DNA of 64,000 nucleotides, from assembly GCA_964035795.1 (NCBI GenBank), contig OZ038323.1, positions 9,701,992 to 9,765,991 on the forward strand, written 5' to 3'. The position numbers were made by a program, and so were the translations under genes. Under the pieces are notes generated by a model. That model was given only the letters and a program-made list of their open reading frames with translations, searched no databases and had not been told where the DNA came from. This stretch comes from Pterobdella sp. o SKG-2022 (taxonomy: Eukaryota; Annelida; Clitellata; Hirudinida; Piscicolidae). This document shows, one piece after another, positions 26,633 through 38,700 of the stretch (the stretch's first letter is position 1; each line of letters starts with the position of its first letter).

Positions 26633-28137
26633 TAGAAACATTGAAAGTCCCATTGAATCATTCTGACAAACGTCATGCAACGTTCCTACTATTATTAATA
26701 ATATTCAATATGACCCAATTGTTTATTTCCATGTTGAGCGATTAACAACCTTTTTTTACCAAACCACCGTTATTTTCAACCCCATACAAACCAGGTAGTT
26801 AGTTGTTCACTTAAATTCTCCTTTACAATCTCCAATAACGCTTGAAATCCTCCACAATTTTACTTAATTTTGTATTACATATTACAGTCTTCAATTGTGT
26901 AATTTTAATTAAATATAACAGTCTAACAATCTCCATCTACCTGTTCATTATTTGTTCATCTTTCATCCCATTAATCTCTTATTTTCATACCTCCATCCTT
27001 CCTTTCCCTTCCACCATTCCATCTGCAAGTGCACGCTGTTATCAGCGCCTGCAGAGCCTAGTGTTGATAATGGCTGCCAACAATTCAAATTATTTTTAAA
27101 AATTCTCATATCTGTTATGAGAACTGTTTAAAAATTCTTTTCTTATCTTATTCACCTGTTTTTGGCTACTTTTTACTTATATTACATTTTATATCAATAC
27201 TGAAACTACTTATAATATTACTACTACAACTATCTTCTATTAATATTACCACTAAGTTGGTAATATTACTAAAATTTTAAATCATTGGATTCATAATGAT
27301 AAGAGTAAACCTAGAATAAAATAATACCAAACCCTGTAACTCCAAACAAAGATGCTACAACTATGTAATGCACCAGCAACAAACTCCCACGGACCTGGGT
27401 AGCATCTTTAGGAAGCAATTTTCATAATTTGACATTGTTTTAAAGCTCGGCTCTATCCATCATTCTGTAGCGCTGTCTTTTTAGTGTATAAAAAATTGCT
27501 ATGTTTGTATCTTTGGTGTTGTGTTCATTCCTTTTTAATCTTTTTTTCTAATATCATTCATTTCCTGTTATTTATTGATTAGTTTTTGTTTAAAATCAAT
27601 TTTTTTTCTTTCCGGTTTATTTCCTCTTCGCTTAATTATTTTTTAAATTATTTTTCATTCATGCTGTTTTTGGGCACCTCTCAGAAAATGAAACCCAACA
27701 CAAAAGAAACCAAAATTACTTTTTGACGGAAAACTTCAAAAGCAATTAATCACATAATCTAATGCATTAATACATCTAAACTTGCTTATCAAATAAATAA
27801 ATACTTTATAAATCTGCAACATATGAACTTGACAGTGGCTATCAGTGAAAGTTTGATCATTATCTGCAATGATCGTTTAGTTTACAACGGTACTCTTATC
27901 TTTCTTTATCGCTGCCCGGTATCTTTTCAGTTAATCTAAACACAGTTAATATTGATATGTTAAGTTGTCAAAGAAACCAACCTCACTGATTAACATTTCA
28001 TCAGAATATATTGTATCCCTTACTTCATTATATCCCCGTTATACCTCTTATAAAATAACCCTAATGTAAAACTATACCTATTTCAACATTTTAAATCAAC
28101 ACCACCAATTTTCTTGTGATTTCCCGTTATTAACGAG

Positions 28138-28237
28138 GTCGCTTTTTTTTATCACTGGTTGAATTAAGTACTCAACAAATGGGAGTTGAACTCAGGTTGC
28201 CAGGTTGATAATAAAAGAGATATACCTCTCTGCCACA
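28138..28237 (-). mobile_element. Possible tRNA-derived SINE relic
   Basis: On the minus strand TGGCAGAGAGG resembles an A box and GAGTTCAACTCC is a good B box about 40 bases later. The sequence then runs to an A-rich stretch (ATAAAAAAAAGC). It differs in sequence from the element at 2470-2633. Evidence is limited to the promoter-like boxes. Confidence 0.35.
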
Positions 28238-29783
28238 ATTTTAATTAAGAATTGTTCCAATAATGATTATCACAAAAGACTTTTTTCTTTCTCTAATTAA
28301 AAAATTTTCCTTTCGTGTCAACACTTGTCAGGGTTTTGCACGAATATTATTTCAAAACCTCATACTAAATTTGAAACAATGGCGTAGGAATGGAATGAAA
28401 CAAAGGCCTATCAATTAGTTTGGCAGGGAAAAAATTCAATTATCGTTTCACTAGTTTTCAACAATTCTAATTATTATTACTAGTATTTAAGATTTATTTT
28501 TATTTTATTCGAATATACTCAATGTCTTTTCTTATTCACTACCTTCAGTATAACAAAATAAATATATAAAAATAATAAGCATTATTGTTATTAGTGCAAC
28601 AATTAAGAGATCACAAAGGCAACTCCTACTGCATCCATGCACCGATCTCTGTCAACCTCGTACTGCCATTCTCGCCATCGTTATTTTTATTTGTATTACA
28701 ATTATTTTATATATCTTTCATTTTTATTATTTGAATTTATTGTATTTTTTTTCAAATTTATTGTTTATTATTATTTTTATGCTATCATCAAGGGATGCCA
28801 ATCATTTGAGCCTTCATGTTTTTTGTCTATCATCTATCACGAAGAAGCGGAATAAAAATGAAAAATAATTAGAATAAAAAATAATAAAAATAAGAACAAA
28901 GTGGAAATAATGAATTATTCAAGTACGAACAAATATTTTAAAACAAATTGAAACGGCAATAATAATTATAAAAGAAACCAAAAAATAAACATAATAATAA
29001 TAATAATAAAAATGATTATGATGATTATGATGATGATAATGATGATGATGATTGCCCCGGCATTCCACTCGCATAAATCAGCGGCGTTAAAAATTTATTC
29101 AATTGATCAAAGTTGCACGCTACATCATTAAGGATCCTTCAGTCAAAAGTGGAATCAATCAAAAACAAAATTTGAATTTTAGATAATTTAAAAAATCATT
29201 TTTAAATTATACAAAATACATCAATTCATTTATTTAAGTATTTTTTTAAATTATCAAAGTAAATAAATATATATTTATTGAAACTAATAAACATTGAAAT
29301 ATGTTTATATGTTTACATATTTTCAAAATAACATGACAAAAAACTGAATTACATAACCTCAAACATTTACCTTTGTGAACATTAAACTCTCCACTTTTCT
29401 CATGCTGCTCTTATTACGTTTTTATATTCTTTTTTTTTGATCATGCTTATTATTATTATTATTCTTTTTTCAAAAGTTTCTTAGTTTAATTCACTTTATT
29501 AATATTATCATTTAATATGCTTGCTTCTAGCATCAAATTATGATAAATAAGCATGAACGATTGTTTTGAAATCATTGTTTTGCTGCATTAAAAGCTCCAC
29601 GCCTCAGACTAAACACCGCCATATTTTTATTTTAGAATTCTTTCCCTAAATGATTGAGGCCCAAACTTTTATATAAAACGATATATCTACGCATAATAAA
29701 TAACTAGTCTATTTATCAACAAATTTAATGATAACAATTATTATTAACTGCAAAACCATATCAAACCTCACCCCACACTTCAG

Positions 29784-31989
29784 GCTACTTCGTACGGGTG
29801 GACACCCCACTAACAAACGTGACACGGTTTGAGGGTGCATCCTTGAGGCTCTCATGCGAGATCACAGGGCACCCAGTCCCACACTACACCTGGCTCAAAG
29901 GTCCAAAGTGGTTTGGTTATGGAAATAACATCGTTTCTGACGATTCTATCAAAGAGAATCTTATTAATTTTGTCAATGATATGAAAAGTAATAATAAGAA
30001 TGATGATGGGGATGATGATGGTGGCATTTGGGGTCTAAATTTGGAAAATGATGATGAGAATGAGTTGAAATCCCGAGATCATCAAGTGCAAGCCACTCAC
30101 TGGGGGTCAAGGTGAGTGGTGGAAAGGGTTGTGGTGTGTTATTTAATATATTTGTAGCAAAGATAGTGATGATGGCAATGAGATATTGGTAATAGTTGGT
30201 GGTGTTACTGTAGTTTTTGGCAGCGTTGTACAGGACATATAATACAAGATGGCACATATCTGTTAGAAGTTCACGCTAATGTCACTTGTTTTCAGTATTC
30301 AAATATTAAGAATAAAATGTGTATTTTTGTAGCATGTTTTCAAACATAATTCACCGTGCATTAATCAAAGTAAGAGCAATATTATGAAGTGTTTATTGGA
30401 GATGATTAAGAGGCTTAATCAAGAAAATGATTTATTTGTGAATAAAAACTGCCATGAAACTCGTCGATGAATCATTTGTATTCTAACATAATTTCAATAC
30501 AAGATGCTGTAGTATAATGGATATGCTCTGAGATTTAATTTTTTATAAAACCAATACTACTACTGCTACTACTACTACTGCTACTACTACCGCCGCTACT
30601 ACTACTACTACTACCACTACTACTACTACTGCTACTACTACCTCTACTATTAATACTACTACTACTACTGCTACTAATACCGCCGCTACTACTACTGCTA
30701 CTACTACTACCACTACTACTACTACTACTACCGTTATAATGATTATCTCTGTGTTATTATTTTTTTTCCATTGTTAATTTTTATTACTCGTATCATCATC
30801 TTTGATGTCAGCGTTTGTGGGTCAAAACGTCCTGATACCCACACAGATTAAGGGTCATGTAGGTTTAATTGGGGGTTGTATGCCGTCGTAGATTGCTGTG
30901 TAGTAGAGTAGTGTTTATTGTAGTTTCTTTCATTGTTTGATAATGATATACTGATGGGTGTAATATGAAAGATGAAGTAGTAAAGATGAAAAACTAAAAT
31001 GGAGCTTACTATAGACATCGTATATTTTTTTAACGTTATGTTCAATTCTAACTATATATATATATATACAACAATTAACCAAAAAAGCTGATTTACTTTT
31101 CATGAAAAAATACTTTCATATTAAGGTTAAAAATTAATGAATACAACTCTCAATACATAAAAGTTTCAAAACGTATCTGTACTTGAAGCTCATAAAACCA
31201 AATGAATGTCTATATAAAGATTACGACTATTATCCAATTATCAATTGAACTCTGTGGAATTATCTTAGGGGGTGGTTCAGATTTCAACCATTATAGAGAA
31301 TTCGGAGATCAAGTGTAAGCTTTTTGGATCGGAATGCCTTTTTTGTCAAAGTCAAACAAAAAAAACTATCAGTGTTTATGAGAATAATAATAACTACAAT
31401 TATAATCAATATAAATAATAGAATGTTTGGAGTAGCAAAAACCCCTATTGTACCTTGAAAAATCTGTTATTGCTCAAAATAATAAGAATAAGAAATAAAA
31501 AAAATAATTTAAATTTAATTAAAAATCATTCAAATATCAGTTTTTGTTTTTTTTTTAAATTTTCCAATTCTAAGTTAAAATCTTTGTCAATTTTATAGTA
31601 ATGTCACCGAATTGAAGATCGGATGCACCACTAATAATGAATATTCATAATTAATAATAATAATTATAATATTGAGGAGAATCTTTATAAAAATGACACT
31701 GATAGTTATTAATATCAGTAATAGCAAATAATAATATTGGTACTAATAAAAAATAGTAAAGATATATTTCTAAATGCACAAATCAATACTACCATTCTAC
31801 TCTCAATAGTAGTTGTAACCGTCTTATCAATGGCTTATCCCGGTGCTAATTGGTCTCGTATGACACACACATGTCAACATGCCTACACGGTCCTTTGTCG
31901 TTTGCGTTGTTGATGAGAATAGCAATAATAAAAACCTTTATGATAGTTACTACTACTACTAATACTCTTATTCCTACTTCTACTACTAA

Positions 31990-32021
<32 letters not shown>

Positions 32022-35000
32022 TTACTACTCCTACTACTGCTACTACTACTACTCCTACTACTACTAATACTACTGCTACTACTACTACTACTACCAACCC
32101 CATCAACACATTAACACTTCTTCAAACAAAAGGTTCTTGTAATCTATTGCACTGGTCGCATACACACCCTTCTTAATTGACGGCTTATTGGTTTTCTGGT
32201 ATTATAATGTTGGATTGTCTCTATATATAAGTTTATCGTTACTAATATTTTGTCTATTATTATGTAATTGAGTAAAAATGTAATACACCCATTGAACCAA
32301 ATTGATGACATGACACCTAACACACATCAGCAAAAGATCACACAAGTTATATTGGGGTTTATGATGAGAAGAGAATTCTATTCATGTTGTAGGTCTTATA
32401 ACTTATATGCTATTAATAGCATTCCTAAGCGTAACTGGTTATCAAATAAAATCATTCCTTTAAAAATTCTATCTAATTTAACCAAATTAAAAATATATTA
32501 GCAATAATATTGTAAAACTAATGTATATTAACATCATTTAGTTCATATCCACACTTTATCTTCACACTTCCACGAACCATGTTTTATGCTTCTTATAATT
32601 GAGAGGCCATTAAATTCTATTGAATTAATCGTTTTAACATAAGGAATCTTGGGGCGTTATCAATTGGAAGTATTGAGCTTGCCAGCGGTGAAGAAACCAT
32701 AAAAAATAATTGAGTTCCAGTATAAGTTTCGTTCTTCAAATTTCCATTGTTTTTGTTTTATTTTTTGTATTTTTATTTTTATTTTTCAGGTTATTATTTT
32801 TTTTTATATTCTTTTTGTTTCATTGTTTCCATCGAATACTCTGCGTTAGAGCACCTCGTGTTGACATGTCTGTATTGTACTCCACACCCTCCCGCTGATA
32901 ATCATAGCAATAATAACAACAACAACTTATTTTTAATAAAAATAATAATTATATTTTTACCTATATTTTATAAAAATGTTAGCTTTCTTTCTTCATGATA
33001 ACAAGAATAACTCTTCTATTGATGTTATTTTTTGTTTTTTTCTTTAATTTTTTTGTTATTAGTATTATTTATTATTATTATTATTTATTATTTAACAAAA
33101 TAGTCATCGCTACCACCGATATAATCAAAATGGACGAATTTTACATTTTTAATCATCATATTCATCACGAATATAAACCACCAAAGAGCCATAACTCAAA
33201 ACACTCAGCCATAACAAAGAATAAATAATAATAAATTAAATGGATTGCATCGCCCATTCCTGCTTTATCATCGTTTCCTAATGGTTCCCGGGCGGCTTGC
33301 ATGATTAATGTGACCATGTTTAATGTGTTGTCCTTATCTTTATGACCTTTACTGTATATAGTAGGTAGTAATTTATATTCTCATTACTCTATGGCAATAG
33401 TATTCATAACAATTTGACAAATAATACTAATTTTTAATCATCTCTATTATTATCATTTTTCATACTATACTTGCCTACAATCGTAAACATCCATCAAATA
33501 TGCATGAAACAACGGATCTGGGATCGTAAACCATACATAACGATGGTGTCTGTGGCATACAGCCATACAATACACGGCCGACGTTCCGCCTTGTTAGGCA
33601 CCACAACTATCATTGATGTTTTTACATGAGCTCAAAAGATTTTAGTTTTTTTTATATAAATTCTTGGTTTTGTTTCATTTTTTTCTGTTTTTATTTGTAT
33701 TGATACGTTCATTTTTCAAAACTAATTCAAATTCTTTTTCATAAATTATTTTGGTGCATTTTATAGCGGGATTCTCAATTATTACGATGTTAATGACGTC
33801 ATTACATCATGTTGCTTTCATGTTTCCACGGTTTCCATATATTGTTATTGGTGCTGTTATTTTTTTTCATTTAAATATTATTATTTTATTATTTTCTTTT
33901 TCATCATTATTATTGTATTATTTTCTATAATAATAATAATAATAATAATAATAATTATTATTATTATTATTATTATTAACCCCATTGTTATCATTAACAG
34001 CACAAATATTATTAGTTTTAATACTATTATTATTTTTCAAAATAATAATATTTTTATTATAAATACCTCTGTAATTCACATACCAATGATCAGATATAGA
34101 ACTTAATATGGGGGGTTAAGGTGAAAAATAAACAAAAATAATAAGGATAAAGAAATAAAAATATAAATAATAATAATAATACTAATTATTATTATTATTG
34201 TTATTATTATACTCATAAAAGAAATAATAAGCATAAATCAAACAAAAATGAGATCATTACAATAATATTAATAAGACTAACAACAATAATTATTATATCA
34301 ATAAAAATTATAACAACAGTAATAATAATAATAAATAATAATAATAATAAGGCGGCAATCTGTCAATCAGCAGTGCTCTGGTGTGAAGCGATCAATCAAA
34401 AGCCCTGTTACCACATAGTAACTCTTTAATGGTTTCCTTATATTAATGGCGGGGAGGTTTATTTTTGTTATCATTATTTTTTTAATATATTGTTATTTTT
34501 GTTATTCACTGTTTTTTTTTGTTCGTTATTTTAGTTATTATTATTATTTTTGCGGAAAATTTGTTTTGGTTTAGTTTCCATTATAGTTTGTTATTGTCTG
34601 TGAATGGCTGTTAGAAGCATATATTAAAAATAATCTCAAGCATAACTATTTCAGGGTTCGTCTTACTACCATGTCTATTTTTAGTGTTTTTTTTCAAGTT
34701 ATTTTTTAAAACTGTCTACGCTTTTCTATTTGTTCAGATGTTGATAGTTTTTCTATTTCTTTTCATAAATATGTTTCTATTTTAATGTTAGAATTCTTTT
34801 ATATTTGTCTTTTTCATGTTTGTACAGAGATTTATAAAGACGTACAAATGGCTTTTGTAAGTTTAGCAACCAAGTGAGATTCTTGATAGAGTGGTGTTAC
34901 TATTGGGGATTTGATTGTGTGCTTACCGCTTGATATTTGGGTGTTAAACTTTGTTGATGTGTGTGGGATTGTGTTGTTTCATTTATTGGTTATTTGTATA

Positions 35001-35740
35001 GACTTTTTTGTATCTATAAAGATATTTTATATAGTTCAAAATTTGAGCAGCTCATAATAATAACATAAGTTTGCTAATTTCAACTAAAATTTAGTACATA
35101 GAAATAAAACTGTAACTCAAATCTGAACTTCACGTTAAACTTTGAAAAAAAAAAAAAGTAGAAAACCATATATATAAAAATAAATAGATATAACTAATAA
35201 ACTACATCTATCTGGGCGGCGGGCAATTAGTTTGTTATGAAACGTGAGATGTGCTTTTCGCCTCTGTAGTCGGCGTTGTAACTCGGGGTATGTTTGCTTC
35301 TGTAGCCGGCGTTATAGCTCGGGGTATGTTTTGCAACTGTAGCAAAGGTTATAAGTTACGGGGCAGTATGTGTTGCTATATTATGTTATATTGTTATGTG
35401 TGTTATGTTATATTGTTAGATGTGTTGTGTTATATTATTATGTGTTATGTTATATTATTATGTGTTATGTTATATTGTTATAGATGTTATATTATTAGAT
35501 TTTGGGTTATTTATGTATATTGCTTCATATATAACTGTTCTTGGACATGCTTCATAGTAACAAATATGTCACTGTGTTGATCTTCTACGGTATATATTGT
35601 ATTATGAGGGTGTTATTGTTATAATGTTTTGTTTTCTTATACTATACCCTGTACTTTTGTATATTAGTAATTTTTGTTTTTATAAATATTTAACGTGTTA
35701 AAATTTAAAAAAATTTACTCTAAATAAAAACAATAATAAA

Positions 35741-35777
<37 letters not shown>

Positions 35778-38700
35778 GGAAACCCGATTAATATTTGAAA
35801 ACATAAACGGAGTAAATTCTCTAGAAATAACTGAGAAAAACTAGATATGCTTTAATTGGACGATAAAATGTAGATAAGCATTTCCATTAGTTGGATCTGT
35901 GAGCATTTATACTGACTTCGTGGTGTTAACAGTGATTTAAGTAGTATTATTGTGGATAGAGGGTTGAGATTGGGGGTTTGATATGATAGGGTAATAGTGA
36001 AAGGCTTTTTGTGGTGAGATGTTATATATTAAGAATTATAGTTTTACAAATAAATGTATTTTGAAAACTATATTTTTGGAGTTGGAAGAAAAAAATTGTT
36101 AAGTAGTAAATGATAATAAATGATTATGAGAGAATTAATTATAATTGAACCTAATGATTTATGACTGAAACTATAATTCAACTAAATTATGGAGTATTCA
36201 GAATTTGTAACCTCAGTGGATTATTAGTTAAAAGCATGTCTGATTTCGAATAAAATACTCTAAGAAAATTTGAAAAATATTGAAATAAAAAAATATAAAA
36301 AACTAAAATTCTAATAAATTACCTAGAAATATAAGAAATTATTTAAACTTAAAACTATAAAAGAATTATATAAAAATTAAGATACGTGAAAAATGTTTAA
36401 ATATTCAAAAAAACATTTATATAAAAATATTGTTAAAAATGATATTACAGAAAAAAAGACAATAAATGAGAATAATAAATAAATAAATAAATAAAAATAA
36501 TAAACAAAAAAAAATAATTTTTGAACACATCATATTTCTGCATATGGCAACTTAACACTCAAACCGGTGCAAAGTTTTTCAGGAATTGTAGCTATATTTT
36601 TAATTATTTGTTTTGATTCATTTCATTTGTTATCACTTTCTTCATTAAATAATTATATCATTTTAAATTACCATGTTATCAATTGCTACAGCTGCCATGT
36701 TCATTTTTATGGTATCATCATCTTTTTTGTCATCATCATTACCAAAACCATCATCATCTTCATCATCATAATTCCTCCAGATTAAAACTCGATGACCTAG
36801 TTTTAAGCGACAGTGGCTGGTACACGTGCATCGCATCCAATCACCATGACAACAAATCCTCTTCCGCTTATCTTCAAGTACTTCCGGCGAATAAAGATAA
36901 AAAAAGATACCAAAACAATTTGAAACGTCGCAATAAAAAACCCAAAGTAAAGCCGATTAAAGAGAATATTTATGAATTATATGACGAGGAGGAGGAGGAA
37001 GAGGAAGAAGATGATGACGTTGAGTATGAGATTGTTTACATGGAGAATGGTGACGTGGATAAATACGATCATGATTCGTCGGATGATATGATGTAGGTGG
37101 AGTTTAATTAATTAAATAATTAATCATTTACACCGTTTAACATATAATCGAGTGAATTATCTCTTCATTTAATCAAAATAATGATATGCATAATCTTGGA
37201 AAATTTTTATTCTAATTAGTTTGCACCATAATACCAAAATTTATTTACTCCTAAAATTAAATAACCCAAAATACATATTCATGAAGACCAAAGATGGCTA
37301 CCTCACAGAAGTGCAGTTACTACACAGGAAACATATGCTATGAATCTCTAATGAGCTTCCAAAATTCTAAAAATAGCAACAAATTCTTCACCAAAGTCCT
37401 CCAAAACATTGGAACTGTGTCTTACGTCGAAAAGAAGATCGCCTGTTGGTTTCATTACTTGTTTTACACTTCAGTAAAAACAGATAAAATCTTCAAAAAC
37501 ATCAACTGAGGATTCATGCATTTATTCAAAATAAAAGCTCTAATTTTCGATAAGTATACCCTTATCATAAAACGAAGTCTAACGTTTTAACGTTTTTAAT
37601 TGATGTTTTAAAAGTTAAATTGCTATACAAAACATACAATCATTTTTTTGTGCATCAAAGCACTCAATGGTTTTATGGTTTGCCTTATACTTTTTAAATA
37701 TTGATTATAGTTTATTGTTATATTAACTTGATATTTATTATAAAAAATAGAATAATTCCATTTTCATGTTTGTATTTACTTGAAATATTATTATTCTCAT
37801 TTGAATTGATTCAATCCTGCTATAGAAGTTCAAATTTATGTCTTGTTTTAATACGTAATTTTTCTCTTTCATCTCCAATACTCTTCATAATAGCATCCCA
37901 TTCTCTCTTTTACTCAATACTTCTCATACAATACATTTTCATTCTCACCTATAAGTTGCTTTCTCATAGTTTTAAATCACCCGTGAAAATTTAAGGTTGT
38001 AGGGATTTATGGTTCTTAACGCTTGTATCCCTCTGGGACTAATGTTGTTTCAAGCTTGAGGCCCGCTATATCTTGTTAATTATTGTCTTTGTTCTATTGT
38101 CATAAGGGTTATAAATGACACAGAAGCTCATAGATATTGATATTATAAGTTTAATTAGTTGGTTAATATTCATCCACACTAATAATAACAATAAAAATAA
38201 TTGTTGTTATTCATATTTTTTATTGTTACCTTAAAAGCAAACTCGCCACTTTAAAAGGCATAAATACGTTTCGGTAGATACGCCATGAACAAATGACCTT
38301 AAAACGTTTTAAGACGGCCATTAAAGCTCTGCTGTGTGTTGTTGCATCTGCTGATGTTTCATGTGTTTAACTGATAACGTTTCAGATGCGTTCAACTGTT
38401 AATGTTCTTAGCTGTTAATGGTTTTATATATATTTAGTAACACTATGCAAGTTTTGATCCAGAGTTGATACTGTTACATGTAAAACTCAAAACTAAAATA
38501 AACATAATCCTAACCAACTACACATTCTTAAAGTCATTTTAACACATTTATTTATTCTTATATAATCTATTTGCACATCACTATAAATTTGCAGACATCC
38601 TATCGTCAATGACCAAATCCTCAAGCATATGCCGCCAAACTTCTCTGCATTTCATGTGCAGAACCCTTTTACAACTTTGCCACCCTAGCGAGTGTTGGAT

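Larger units (their letters stand above)
30112..36780. other. 6.7-kb repeat-rich intron inside the Ig domain of the ROR-like gene
   Basis: Donor GTGAGT at 30112 and acceptor CTCCAG at 36780 join AG|A to restore Arg of GSR-LKLDDL. The intron holds two ACT arrays, inverted AAT/ATT tracts, a 36-bp duplication at 35260 and a TTATG/TTATATT array. No other exon was supported inside it. Confidence 0.8.

Noticed and set aside
32710..33228. Overlapping hydrophobic ORFs in the ROR-like intron
   Set aside because: T-rich DNA in several frames; no conserved motif.
37701..37994. 97-residue hydrophobic ORF between ROR-like exons
   Set aside because: AT-rich low-complexity translation without similarity. 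It lies in the intron between the two CRD exons.
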